DNA from: Tubulanus polymorphus
Taxonomy: Eukaryota; Nemertea; Palaeonemertea; Tubulaniformes; Tubulanidae
Reading direction: 5' to 3'
Length of the DNA: 64,000 bases
Assembly (NCBI RefSeq): GCF_964204645.1
Contig: NC_134035.1
Span: 186,001-250,000, forward strand
Part shown: positions 12,301 to 26,600 of the stretch, piece after piece
How positions within the stretch are numbered: position 1 is the first letter of the stretch
Layout: the number at the start of each line of letters is the position of its first letter
Position numbers and translations under genes: made by a program
The notes under the pieces: model-generated
What the model was told of the DNA's origin: nothing
What the model saw: the letters and a program-made list of their open reading frames with translations, nothing else
Database searches by the model: none

Positions 12301-15300
12301 CGCTCCACAGTAAAAATAGCGCGATCAATTCAATCTCGACCGTCTAGTGCTGCCGCTATGTATAACGATAGCGTGGAAAACGTGAACTAACATAATACTC
12401 GCTTGCCAGAGTCTTCGAACGGCAGGAGTGGACGAACTAATTACCGATTTGCGGGCCGGATTCCGAGGAAAATTCTCAAACTCTGAAAACTGCTCAGAAA
12501 CGTTTGAACCAAACATTTGTTCTATAAAAGAATGAGCCTTAAAAAGTAAATTTGAATCGGGGTATTTCTAGTATGGTCTGGGAGAGAGCGACAGGTGTTT
12601 GTATGTTCCCTGTTTATTTGCGCGCAAATAGAATATATCGAAGAAGAAATACGGAAATATTGTCAATTCAGATAATAAATCATCATTCAAAATGTAAATG
12701 AATAATTTATTCTGTATGTAAGTACTATATTCATTGATAAGTAAGTGAATTTTAGCTAAAAAGAATTAAATATGATACCTAAAAGATAAGGAAATATCAT
12801 ACAAAATTCAGAACGTATTCATGGTATCATATTTAATCAGAATTAGACGACACACTGGTCCGTTTTGTACGTAATAAGGACATTTAAATTCCGGCGGTAA
12901 ATATGCGCTACTATTTTAGTTCACAGAAATTCCGCTATCGTTATTCGTAGGGGCAGCGCTGTACGGTAACTATCTAACTCAGCCTCGCAATCTTACTGCG
13001 GCATGCGAGTAATACAGATATTTTTCTTAGCCGAATTTCGTTCATTATCTAATACGATTCCATTGTATATGAATAATTCTACTATCGTTCAAGGTTTTTT
13101 GAAGGGCATCTTCTTTTTAAAACGAACTTTAAACCATTTTTGATAGAACTCTTTTGTCCGCGGAATCTATAAGCATCCGGTAAAGCGGTAGGCTCACATG
13201 CCAAAGGAAGAATTTCAAGCAAATTAAATTTTATTCTCTAAAATAGTACATTCAACTACCACTAACACTGTAACCAGAAAAAAATGCTCTGAAACTATTA
13301 AACTATTAAAGAAACAATTTTCTATGAAAGAATAAGGCTTAAGGGTAAATTTGAAGTCAAGTTCTCCCAATATTCGTTCGTTTGTTTGTTTATCCTCCCG
13401 GTGAGTTCTAACACTGCCCACACATATTTATCCAGTTCATCTGATCCTGATCATCAAACTCAAAAGTCAATAATTCCATCCTAATGATGACAAACATCCT
13501 AAAAGATATAAATGAAACTTAATAGATTTGAGGCCACCAATCAGTTATACGGAGTTAGAGTTAAGTCTAGTTACCGGTGTATCAGAGAAATGGCAATCTA
13601 AGGTAGCCTACTCCCCAAAATGAGTGTCAGGGGTCAAATATTTTTTGTCTCCGCCTTTGATGTCAAATATTCAATTAATTTTTAAGGTAGAAATTGATGC
13701 TCTTACTAAAACCCTGTATTATAATTCCTGCAACATAATTACAGGCTGCTTCAAATAACCACATTGACAATTCTTATGAAATGCAGAAAACAGTGTTTAC
13801 AGATAAACTGCTTTCTCATAATTGTTTTGGAAACTTATAAGAAATTCTACTCACACACTCACTAGCCCTTGTCTAGCAGTAATGGTAGTCCACCGAGTTC
13901 CACAAATCCACACCTCCTGGAGTCCACCACTGACTGTATTTTTATGAGTATCAATCCACTTATAGTCCGGTTAGTTGACTAAATAGTCCAGTTAGTTCGT
14001 ATATAGTCTGGTTAGTTCACTAGTAGTCCAGTTAGTTCACTTATAGTGCGGTTAGTTGACTAGAAGTCCAGTTAGTTCACTAGTAGTCCGGAAGAAGTTC
14101 ACCGAAGAAATAAAACTGTGATGAATTTCAGTTGAAGTCAACATCCAGTTTCGTGATGAAGTTTACACGACAGCCAGAAGAAAACCTGAAATATAAAATT
14201 GAAATCACATTAACAGGAAGACTGACTGAGAGGTTGGGGAGGATGGGGTGAGAGGTTGGGGGAGGATAGGGTGAGAGGTTGGAGGAGGATGGGGTGAGAG
14301 GTTGGGGGAGGATGGGATGAGAGGTTGGGGAGGATGGGGTGAGAGGTTGGAGGAGGATGGGGTGAGAGGTTGGGGGAGGATGGGATGAGAGGTTGAGGGA
14401 GGATGGGGTGAGAGGTTGGGGGAGGATGGGGTGAGAGGTTGGGGTGAGGTTGAGGGAGGATGGGGTGAGAGGTTGGGGGAAGGATGGGTGAAAAGGGAAG
14501 CAAAACAGCACAATTACTCTGACATAGTAAAGGCTTATGCAAAAGTTTTCAGCAGTTTTCAGTACGGCACTGGATTAACAGATTCTCGTTTTACACAAGA
14601 GCCCAGCCTGTGGCAGTGGAAGAAAGCTGGTGTAACTAACTGGTCGAGTCAGCTGGTCTTAACCTGCTGAACAAGATGTGGTGCTGGAGGAAGTTAAAGA
14701 ACAGTTCATCAAGATTTGTGAAACTATCCCCTGCACCATGTGCAATGCAAGCGGCTAGGGTAGTGCGGCCCGTGTAGGCTAGAAAGTGGGTTTTGACACC
14801 GAGTAAGGTCCCTGTTAGTCTAGTACCTAGCCGTCGTTCCCCAAACAACCCGGAACTCGTAGTAACAACGACTGACTGATTCAGACTAAATTTGAGTAGG
14901 TCCCGGCCTCACTGACTGACACTGACTACTGTAGTAGTGAAGTGTCTGCGAAGTCGCTGGAGGAGTGAGGTCCCCCTAAACTGTGTGTACCTGAGGACAT
15001 GAAAATGAAATATCATGCATGAATTCTTATCTTTTTAACCAATATCAAAATTCGTACATTTAGAATCATCGCGGCTTTAAAGTCTTTATCAATTGAGGGA
15101 ATAGTTCACTGTAAATAAAGAATTAGCGATTGAATTGAGCCCGCTCCACAGTAAAAATAGCGCGATAAATTCAATCTCGACCGTCTAGTGCTGCCGCTAT
15201 GTATAACGATAGCGTGGAAAACGTGAACTAACATAATACTCGCTTGCCAGAGTCTTCGAACGGCAGGAGTGGACGAACTAATTACCGATTTGCGGGCCGG

Positions 15301-18300
15301 ATTCCGAGGAAAATTCTCAAACTCTGAAAACTGCTCAGAAACGTTTGAACCAAACATTTGTTCTATAAAAGAATGAGCCTTAAAAAGTAAATTTGAATCG
15401 GGGTATTTCTAGTATGGTCTGGGAGAGAGCGACAGGTGTTTGTATGTTCCCTGTTTATTTGCGCGCAAATAGAATATATCGAAGAAGAAATACGGAAATA
15501 TTGTCAATTCAGATAATAAATCATCATTCAAAATGTAAATGAATAATTTATTCTGTATGTAAGTACTATATTCATTGATAAGTAAGTGAATTTTAGCTAA
15601 AAAGAATTAAATATGATACCTAAAAGATAAGGAAATATCATACAAAATTCAGAACGTATTCATGGTATCATATTTAATCAGAATTAGACGACACACTGGT
15701 CCGTTTTGTACGTAATAAGGACATTTAAATTCCGGCGGTAAATATGCGCTACTATTTTAGTTCACAGAAATTCCGCTATCGTTATTCGTAGGGGCAGCGC
15801 TGTACGGTAACTATCTAACTCAGCCTCGCAATCTTACTGCGGCATGCGAGTAATACAGATATTTTTCTTAGCCGAATTTCGTTCATTATCTAATACGATT
15901 CCATTGTATATGAATAATTCTACTATCGTTCAAGGTTTTTTGAAGGGCATCTTCTTTTTAAAACGAACTTTAAACCATTTTTGATAGAACTCTTTTGTCC
16001 GCGGAATCTATAAGCATCCGGTAAAGCGGTAGGCTCACATGCCAAAGGAAGAATTTCAAGCAAATTAAATTTTATTCTCTAAAATAGTACATTCAACTAC
16101 CACTAACACTGTAACCAGAAAAAAATGCTCTGAAACTATTAAACTATTAAAGAAACAATTTTCTATGAAAGAATAAGGCTTAAGGGTAAATTTGAAGTCA
16201 AGTTCTCCCAATATTCGTTCGTTTGTTTGTTTATCCTCCCGGTGAGTTCTAACACTGCCCACACATATTTATCCAGTTCATCTGATCCTCATCATCAAAC
16301 TCTAAAGTCAATAATTCCATCCTAATGATGACAAACATCCTAAAAGATATAAATGAAACTTAATAGATTTGAGGCCACCAATCAGTTATACGGAGTTAGA
16401 GTTAAGTCTAGTTACCGGTGTATCAGAGAAATGGCAATCTAAGGTAGCCTACTCCCCAAAATGAGTGTCAGGGGTCAAATATTTTTTGTCTCCGACTTTG
16501 ATGTCAAATATTCAATTAATTTTTAAGGTAGAAATTGATGCTCTTACTAAAACCCTGTATTATAATTCCTGCAACATAATTACAGGCTGCTTCAAATAAC
16601 CACATTGACAATTCTTATGAAATGCAGAAAACAGTGTTTACAGATAAACTGCTTTCTCATAATTGTTTTGGAAACTTATAAGAAATTCTACTCACACACT
16701 CACTAGCCCTTGTCTAGCAGTAATGGTAGTCCACCGAGTTCCACAAATCCACACCTCCTGGAGTCCACCACTGACTGTATTTTTATGAGTATCAATCCAC
16801 TTATAGTCCGGTTAGTTGACTAAATAGTCCAGTTAGTTCGTATATAGTCTGGTTAGTTCACTAGTAGTCCAGTTAGTTCACTTATAGTGCGGTTAGTTGA
16901 CTAGAAGTCCAGTTAGTTCACTAGTAGTCCGGAAGAAGTTCACTGAAGAAATAAAACTGTGATGAATTTCAGTTGAAGTCAACATCCAGTTTCGTGATGA
17001 AGTTTACACGACAGCCAGAAGAAAACCTGAAATATAAAATTGAAATCACATTAACAGGAAGACTGACTGAGAGGTTGGGGAGGATGGGGTGAGAGGTTGG
17101 GGGAGGATAGGGTGAGAGGTTGGAGGAGGATGGGGTGAGAGGTTGGGAGAGGATGGGATGAGAGGTTGGGGAGGATGGGGTGAGAGGTTGGAGGAGGATG
17201 GGGTGAGAGGTTGGGGGAGGATGGGATGAGAGGTTGAGGGAGGATGGGGTGAGAGGTTGGGGGAGGATGGGGTGAGAGGTTGGGGTGAGGTTGAGGGAGG
17301 ATGGGGTGAGAGGTTGGGGGAAGGATGGGTGAAAAGGGAAGCAAAACAGCACAATTACTCTGACATAGTAAAGGCTTATGCAAAAGTTTTCAGCAGTTTT
17401 CAGTACGGCACTGGATTAACAGATTCTCGTTTTACACAAGAGCCCAGCCTGTGGCAGTGGAAGAAAGCTGGTGTAACTAACTGGTTGAGTCAGCTGGTCT
17501 TAACCTGCTGAACAAGATGTGGTGCTGGAGGAAGTTAAAGAACAGTTCATCAAGATTTGTGAAACTATCCCCTGCACCATGTGCAATGCAAGCGGCTAGG
17601 GTAGTGCGGCCCGTGTAGGCTAGAAAGTGGGTTTTGACACCGAGTAAGGTCCCTGTTAGTCTAGTACCTAGCCGTCGTTCCCCAAACAACCCGGAACTCG
17701 TAGTAACAACGACTGACTGATTCAGACTAAATTTGAGTAGGTCCCGGCCTCACTGACACTGACTGTAGTGTAGTAGTGAAGTGTCTGCGAAGTCGCTGGA
17801 GGAGTGAGGTCCCCCTAAACTGTGTGTACCTGAGGACATGAAAATGAAATATCATGCATGAATTCTTATCTTTTTAACCAATATCAAAATTCGTACATTT
17901 AGAATCATCGCGGCTTTAAAGTCTTTATCAATTGAGGGAATAGTTCACTGTAAATAAAGAATTAGCGATTGAATTGAGCCCGCTCCACAGTAAAAATAGC
18001 GCGATCAATTCAATCTCGACCGTCTAGTGCTGCCGCTATGTATAACGATAGCGTGGAAAACGTGAACTAACATAATACTCGCTTGCCAGAGTCTTCGAAC
18101 GGCAGGAGTAGACGAACTAATTACCGATTTGCGGGCCGGATTCCGAGGAAAATTCTCAAACTCTGAAAACTGCTCAGAAACGTTTGAACCAAACATTTGT
18201 TCTATAAAAGAATGAGCCTTAAAAAGTAAATTTGAATCGGGGTATTTCTAGTATGGTCTGGGAGAGAGCGACAGGTGTTTGTATGTTCCCTGTTTATTTG

Positions 18301-20668
18301 CGCGCAAATAGAATATATCGAAGAAGAAATACGGAAATATTGTCAATTCAGATAATAAATCATCATTCAAAATGTAAATGAATAATTTATTCTGTATGTA
18401 AGTACTATATTCATTGATAAGTAAGTGAATTTTAGCTAAAAAGAATTAAATATGATACCTAAAAGATAAGGAAATATCATACAAAATTCAGAACGTATTC
18501 ATGGTATCATATTTAATCAGAATTAGACGACACACTGGTCCGTTTTGTACGTAATAAGGACATTTAAATTCCGGCGGTAAATATGCGCTACTATTTTAGT
18601 TCACAGAAATTCCGCTATCGTTATTCGTAGGGGCAGCGCTGTACGGTAACTATCTAACTCAGCCTCGCAATCTTACTGCGGCATGCGAGTAATACAGATA
18701 TTTTTCTTAGCCGAATTTCGTTCATTATCTAATACGATTCCATTGTATATGAATAATTCTACTATCGTTCAAGGTTTTTTGAAGGGCATCTTCTTTTTAA
18801 AACGAACTTTAAACCATTTTTGATAGAACTCTTTTGTCCGCGGAATCTATAAGCATCCGGTAAAGCGGTAGGCTCACATGCCAAAGGAAGAATTTCAAGC
18901 AAATTAAATTTTATTCTCTAAAATAGTACATTCAACTACCACTAACACTGTAACCAGAAAAAAATGCTCTGAAACTATTAAACTATTAAAGAAACAATTT
19001 TCTATGAAAGAATAAGGCTTAAGGGTAAATTTGAAGTCAAGTTCTCCCAATATTCGTTCGTTTGTTTGTTTATCCTCCCGGTGAGTTCTAACACTGCCCA
19101 CACATATTTATCCAGTTCATCTGATCCTCATCATCAAACTCAAAAGTCAATAATTCCATCCTAATGATGACAAACATCCTAAAAGATATAAATGAAACTT
19201 AATAGATTTGAGGCCACCAATCAGTTATACGGAGTTAGAGTTAAGTCTAGTTACCGGTGTATCAGAGAAATGGCAATCTAAGGTAGCCTACTCCCCAAAA
19301 TGAGTGTCAGGGGTCAAATATTTTTTGTCTCCGACTTTGATGTCAAATATTCAATTAATTTCTAAGGTAGAAATTGATGCTCTTACTAAAACCCTGTATT
19401 ATAATTCCTGCAACATAATTACAGGCTGCTTCAAATAACCACATTGACAATTCTTATGAAATGCAGAAAACAGTGTTTACAGATAAACTGCTTTCTCATA
19501 ATTGTTTTGGAAACTTATAAGAAATTCTACTCACACACTCACTAGCCCTTGTCTAGCAGTAATGGTAGTCCACCGAGTTCCACAAATCCACACCTCCTGG
19601 AGTCCACCACTGACTGTATTTTTATGAGTATCAATCCACTTATAGTCCGGTTAGTTGACTAAATAGTCCAGTTAGTTCGTATATAGTCTGGTTAGTTCAC
19701 TAGTAGTCCAGTTAGTTCACTTATAGTGCGGTTAGTTGACTAGAAGTCCAGTTAGTTCACTAGTAGTCCGGAAGAAGTTCACTGAAGAAATAAAACTGTG
19801 ATGAATTTCAGTTGAAGTCAACATCCAGTTTCGTGATGAAGTTTACACGACAGCCAGAAGAAAACCTGAAATATAAAATTGAAATCACATTAACAGGAAG
19901 ACTGACTGAGAGGTTGGGGAGGATGGGGTGAGAGGTTGGGGGAGGATAGGGTGAGAGGTTGGAGGAGGATGGGGTGAGAGGTTGGGGGAGGATGGGATGA
20001 GAGGTTGGGGAGGATGGGGTGAGAGGTTGGAGGAGGATGGGGTGAGAGGTTGGGGGAGGATGGGATGAGAGGTTGAGGGAGGATGGGGTGAGAGGTTGGG
20101 GGAGGATGGGGTGAGAGGTTGGGGTGAGGTTGAGGGAGGATGGGGTGAGAGGTTGGGGGAAGGATGGGTGAAAAGGGAAGCAAAACAGCACAATTACTCT
20201 GACATAGTAAAGGCTTATGCAAAAGTTTTCAGCAGTTTTCAGTACGGCACTGGATTAACAGATTCTCGTTTTACACAAGAGCCCAGCCTGTGGCAGTGGA
20301 AGAAAGCTGGTGTAACTAACTGGTCGAGTCAGCTGGTCTTAACCTGCTGAACAAGATATGGTGCTGGAGGAAGTTAAAGAACAGTTCATCAAGATTTGTG
20401 AAACTATCCCCTGCACCATGTGCAATGCAAGCGGCTAGGGTAGTGCGGCCCGTGTAGGCTAGAAAGTGGGTTTTGACACCGAGTAAGGTCCCTGTTAGTC
20501 TAGTACCTAGCCGTCGTTCCCCAAACAACCCGGAACTCGTAGTAACAACGACTGACTGATTCAGACTAAATTTGGGTAGGTCCCGGCCTCACTGACACTG
20601 ACTGTCGACGTCGTGAAGTGTCTGCGAAGTCGCTGGAGGAGTGAGGTCCCCCTAAACTGTGTGTACCG

Positions 20669-23600
20669 GACTCGATCCGTGCACAAAGGCCAACAGTTAG
20701 AGGCCACTCGATCCGTGCACAAAGGCCAACAGTTAGAGGCCACTCGATCCGTGCACAAAGGCCAACAGTTAGAGGACTCGATCCGTGCACAAAGGCCAAC
20801 AGTTAGAGGACTCGATCCGTACACAAAGGCCAACAGTTAGAGGCCACTCGATCCGTGCACAAAGGCCAACAGTTAGAGGACTCGATCCGTGCACAAAGGC
20901 CAACAGTTAGAGGACTCGACCCGTGCACAAAGGCCAACAGTTAGAGGACTCGATCCGTGCACAAAGGCCAACAGTTAGAGGACTCGATCCGTGCACAAAG
21001 GCCAACAGTTAGAGGACTCGATCCGTGCACAAAGGCCAACAGTTATAGGACTCGATCCGTGCACAAAGGCCAACAGTTACAGGACTCGATCCGTGCACAA
21101 AGGCCAACAGTTACAGGACTCGATCCGTGCACAAAGGCCAACAGTTAGAGGACTCGATCCGTGCACAAAGGCCAACAGTTAGAGGCCACTCGATCCGTGC
21201 ACAAAGGCCAACAGTTAGAGGCCACTCGATCCGTGCACAAAGGCCAACAGTTAGAGGACTCGATCCGTGCACAAAGGCCAACAGTTAGAGGCCACTCGAT
21301 CCGTGCACAAAGGCCAACAGTTAGAGGACTCGATCCGTGCACAAAGGCCAACAGTTAGAGGACTCGATCCGTGCACAAAGGCCAACAGTTAGAGGACTCG
21401 ATCCGTGCACAAAGGCCAACAGTTAGAGGACTCGATCCGTACACAAAGGCCAACAGTTAGAGGCCACTCGATCCGTGCACAAAGGCCAACAGTTAGAGGA
21501 CTCGATCCGTACACAAAGGCCAACAGTTAGAGGACTCGATCCGTACACAAAGGCCAACAGTTAGAGGACTCGATCCGTGCACAAAGGCCAACAGTTAGAG
21601 GACTCGATCCGTGCACAAAGGCCAACAGTTAGGGGACTCGATCCGTGCACAAAGGCCAACAGTTAGAGGACTCGATCCGTGCACAAAGGCCAAAAGTTAG
21701 GGGACTCGATCCGTGCACAAAGGCCAACAGTTAGGGGACTCGATCCGTGCACAAAGGCCAACAGTTAGGGGACTCGATCCGTGCACAAAGGCCAACACTT
21801 AGAGGACTCGATCCGTGCACAAAGGCCAACAGTTAGAGGACTCGATCCGTGCACAAAGGCCAACAGTTAGAGGACTCGATCCGTACACAAAGGCCAACAG
21901 TTAGAGGACTCGATCCGTGCACAAAGGCCAACAGTTAGAGGACTCGATCCGTGCACAAAGGCCAACAGTTAGAGGACTCGATCCGTACACAAAGGCCAAC
22001 AGTTAGAGGACTCGATCCGTACACAAAGGCCAACAGTTAGAAGACTCGATCCGTGCACAAAGGCCAACAGTTAGAGGACTCGATCCGTACACAAAGGCCA
22101 ACAGTTAGAGGACTCGATCCGTGCACAAAGGCCAACAGTTAGAGGACTCGATCCGTGCACAAAGGCCAACAGTTAGAGGACTCGATCCGTACACAAAGGC
22201 CAACAGTTAGAGGACTCGATCCGTGCACAAAGGCCAACAGTTAGAGGACTCGATCCGTGCACAAAGGCCAACAGTTACAGGACTCGATCCGTGCACAAAG
22301 GCCAACAGTTACAGGACTCGATCCGTGCACAAAGGCCAACAGTTAGAGGACTCGATCCGTGCACAAAGGCCAACAGTTAGAGGACTCGATCCGTGCACAA
22401 AGGCCAACACTTAGAGGACTCGATCCGTGCACAAAGGCCAACAGTTAGAGGCCACTCGATCCGTGCACAAAGGCCAACAGTTAGAGGCCACTCGATCCGT
22501 GCACAAAGGCCAACAGTTAGAGGACTCGATCCGTGCACAAAGGCCAACAGTTAGAGGCCACTCGATCCGTGCACAAAGGCCAACAGTTAGAGGACTCGAT
22601 CCGAAAACAAAGGCCAACAGTTAGAGGACTCGATCCGTACACAAAGCCCAACAGTTAGAGGACTCGATCCGTGCACAAAGGCCAACAGTTAGGGGACTCG
22701 ATCCGTGCACAAAGGCCAACAGTTAGAGGACTCGATCCGTACACAAAGGCCAACACTTAGAGGCCACTCGATCCGTGCACAAAGGCCAACAGTTAGAGGA
22801 CTCGATCCGTACACAAAGGCCAACAGTTAGAGGCCACTCGATCCGTGCACAAAGGCCAACAGTTAGAGGACTCGATCCGTACACAAAGGCCAACAGTTAG
22901 AGGACTCGATCCGAAAACAAAGGCCAACAGTTAGAGGACTCGATCCGTACACAAAGGCCAACAGTTAGAGGACTCGATCCGTGCACAAAGGCCAACAGTT
23001 ACAGGACTCGATCCGTGCACAAAGGCCAAAAGTTAGGGGACTCGATCCGTGCACAAAGGCCAACAGTTAGGGGACTCGATCCGTGCACAAAGGCCAACAG
23101 TTAGGGGACTCGATCCGTGCACAAAGGCCAACACTTAGAGGACTCGATCCGTGCACAAAGGCCAACAGTTAGAGGACTCGATCCGTGCACTAAGGCCAAC
23201 AGTTAGAGGACTCGATCCGTGCACAAAGGCCAACAGTTAGAGGACTCGATCCGTACACAAAGGCCAACAGTTAGAGGACTCGATCCGTGCACAAAGGCCA
23301 ACAGTTAGAGGACTCGATCCGTGCACAAAGGCCAACAGTTAGGGGACTCGATCCGTGCACAAAGGCCAACAGTTAGAGGACTCGATCCGTGCACAAAGGC
23401 CAACAGTTATAGGACTCGATCCGTGCACAAAGGCCAACAGTTACAGGACTCGATCCGTGCACAAAGGCCAACAGTTAGAGGACTCGATCCGTACACAAAG
23501 GCCAACACTTAGAGGCCACTCGATCCGTGCACAAAGGCCAACAGTTAGAGGACTCGATCCGTACACAAAGGCCAACAGTTAGAGGCCACTCGATCCGTGC

Positions 23601-26600
23601 ACAAAGGCCAACAGTTAGAGGACTCGATCCGTGCACAAAGGCCAACAGTTAGAGGACTCGATCCGTGCACAAAGGCCAACAGTTAGAGGACTCGATCCGT
23701 GCACAAAGGCCAACAGTTATAGGACTCGATCCGTGCACAAAGGCCAACAGTTACAGGACTCGATCCGTGCACAAAGGCCAACAGTTACAGGACTCGATCC
23801 GTGCACAAAGGCCAACAGTTACAGGACTCGATCCGTGCACAAAGGCCAACAGTTACAGGACTCGATCCGTGCACAAAGGCCAACAGTTACAGGACTCGAT
23901 CCGTGCACAAAGGCCAACAGTTACAGGACTCGATCCGTGCACAAAGGCCAACAGTTAGAGGCCACTCGATCCGTGCACAAAGGCCAACAGTTAGAGGCCA
24001 CTCGATCCGTGCACAAAGGCCAACAGTTAGAGGCCACTCGATCCGTGCACAAAGGCCAACAGTTAGAGGACTCGATCCGTGCACAAAGGCCAACAGTTAG
24101 AGGCCACTCGATCCGTGCATAAAGGCCAACAGTTAGAGGACTCGATCCGTGCACAAAGGCCAACAGTTAGGGGACTCGATCCGTGCACAAAGGCCAACAG
24201 TTAGAGGACTCGATCCGTGCACAAAGGCCAACAGTTAGAGGACTCGATCCGTACACAAAGGCCAACAGTTAGAGGCCACTCGATCCGTGCACAAAGGCCA
24301 ACAGTTAGAGGACTCGATCCGTACACAAAGGCCAACAGTTAGAGGACTCGATCCGTACACAAAGGCCAACAGTTAGAGGACTCGATCCGTGCACAAAGGC
24401 CAACAGTTAGAGGACTCGATCCGTGCACAAAGGCCAACAGTTAGGGGACTCGATCCGTGCACAAAGGCCAACAGTTAGAGGACTCGATCCGTGCACAAAG
24501 GCCAAAAGTTAGGGGACTCGATCCGTGCACAAAGGCCAACAGTTAGGGGACTCGATCCGTGCACAAAGGCCAACAGTTAGGGGACTCGATCCGTGCACAA
24601 AGGCCAACACTTAGAGGACTCGATCCGTGCACAAAGGCCAACAGTTAGAGGACTCGATCCGTGCACTAAGGCCAACAGTTAGAGGACTCGATCCGTGCAC
24701 AAAGGCCAACAGTTAGAGGACTCGATCCGTACACAAAGGCCAACAGTTAGAGGACTCGATCCGTGCACAAAGGCCAACAGTTAGAGGACTCGATCCGTGC
24801 ACAAAGGCCAACAGTTAGAGGACTCGATCCGTACACAAAGGCCAACAGTTAGAGGACTCGATCCGTACACAAAGGCCAACAGTTAGAAGACTCGATCCGT
24901 GCACAAAGGCCAACAGTTAGAGGACTCGATCCGTACACAAAGGCCAACAGTTAGAGGACTCGATCCGTGCACAAAGGCCAACAGTTAGAGGACTCGATCC
25001 GTACACAAAGGCCAACAGTTAGAGGACTCGATCCGTGCACAAAGGCCAACAGTTAGAGGACTCGATCCGAAAACAAAGGCCAACAGTTACAGGACTCGAT
25101 CCGTGCACAAAGGCCAACAGTTACAGGACTCGATCCGTGCACAAAGGCCAACAGTTAGAGGACTCGATCCGTGCACAAAGGCCAACAGTTAGAGGACTCG
25201 ATCCGTGCACAAAGGCCAACACTTAGAGGACTCGATCCGTGCACAAAGGCCAACACTTAGAGGACTCGATCCGTGCACAAAGGCCAACAGTTAGAGGCCA
25301 CTCGATCCGTGCACAAAGGCCAACAGTTAGAGGACTCGATCCGTGCACAAAGGCCAACAGTTAGAGGCCACTCGATCCGTGCACAAAGGCCAACAGTTAG
25401 AGGACTCGATCCGAAAACAAAGGCCAACAGTTAGAGGACTCGATCCGTGCACAAAGGCCAACAGTTAGAGGACTCGATCCGTGCACAAAGGCCAACAGTT
25501 AGGGGACTCGATCCGTGCACAAAGGCCAACAGTTAGAGGACTCGATCCGTGCACAAAGGCCAACAGTTAGAGGACTCGATCCGTGCACAAAGGCCAACAG
25601 TTAGAGAACTCGATCCGTGCACAAAGGCCAACAGTTATAGGACTCGATCCGTGCACAAAGGCCAACAGTTACAGGACTCGATCCGTGCACAAAGGCCAAC
25701 AGTTAGAGGACTCGATCCGTACACAAAGGCCAACACTTAGAGGCCACTCGATCCGTGCACAAAGGCCAACAGTTAGAGGACTCGATCCGTACACAAAGGC
25801 CAACAGTTAGAGGCCACTCGATCCGTGCACAAAGGCCAACAGTTAGAGGACTCGATCCGTGCACAAAGGCCAACAGTTAGGGGACTCGATCCGTGCACAA
25901 AGGCCAACAGTTAGAGGACTCGATCCGTGCACAAAGGCCAACAGTTAGAGGACTCGATCCGTGCACAAAGGCCAACAGTTAGAGGACTCGATCCGTGCAC
26001 AAAGGCCAACAGTTATAGGACTCGATCCGTGCACAAAGGCCAACAGTTACAGGACTCGATCCGTGCACAAAGGCCAACAGTTACAGGACTCGATCCGTGC
26101 ACAAAGGCCAACAGTTAGAGGACTCGATCCGTGCACAAAGGCCAACAGTTACAGGACTCGATCCGTGCACAAAGGCCAACAGTTACAGGACTCGATCCGT
26201 GCACAAAGGCCAACAGTTAGAGGACTCGATCCGTGCACAAAGGCCAACAGTTAGAGGCCACTCGATCCGTGCACAAAGGCCAACAGTTAGAGGCCACTCG
26301 ATCCGTGCACAAAGGCCAACAGTTAGAGGCCACTCGATCCGTGCACAAAGGCCAACAGTTTGAGGACTCGATCCGTGCACAAAGGCCAACAGTTAGAGGC
26401 CACTCGATCCCGTGCACAAAGGCCAACAGTTAGAGGACTCGATCCGTGCACAAAGGCCAACAGTTCGAGGACTCGATCCGTGCACAAAGGCCAACAGTTA
26501 GAGGACTCGATCCGTGCACAAAGGCCAACAGTTAGAGGACTCGATCCGTACACAAAGGCCAACAGTTAGAGGCCACTCGATCCGTGCACAAAGGCCAACA

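Larger units (their letters stand above)
1..20668. repeat. Tandem satellite array, unit about 2.84 kb, seven units plus a partial eighth
   Basis: Units begin at the string caatccacttatagtccgg and start at 1, 2592, 5431, 8272, 11111, 13952, 16793 and 19632. Spacings are 2591 for the first unit, then 2839 or 2841. The first unit is short because it lacks the internal G-rich minisatellite. The eighth stops at 20668, where a 34-bp minisatellite begins. Units are nearly identical, with shared marker variants: caccgaag in units 2-6 against cactgaag in units 1, 7 and 8; gaggatgtgg in units 3 and 5 only; tgtcctataaaag in units 2 and 4 only. I see no intact gene in the unit. The open frames inside it come mostly from its G-rich minisatellite and show no family resemblance. 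The left end lies outside the window, so total copy number is unknown. Confidence 0.97.

Noticed and set aside
23631-24122. 163-codon open frame in the 34-bp minisatellite
   Set aside because: Periodic frame produced by a 34-bp unit lacking stops; no non-repeat sequence, no promoter or splice context.
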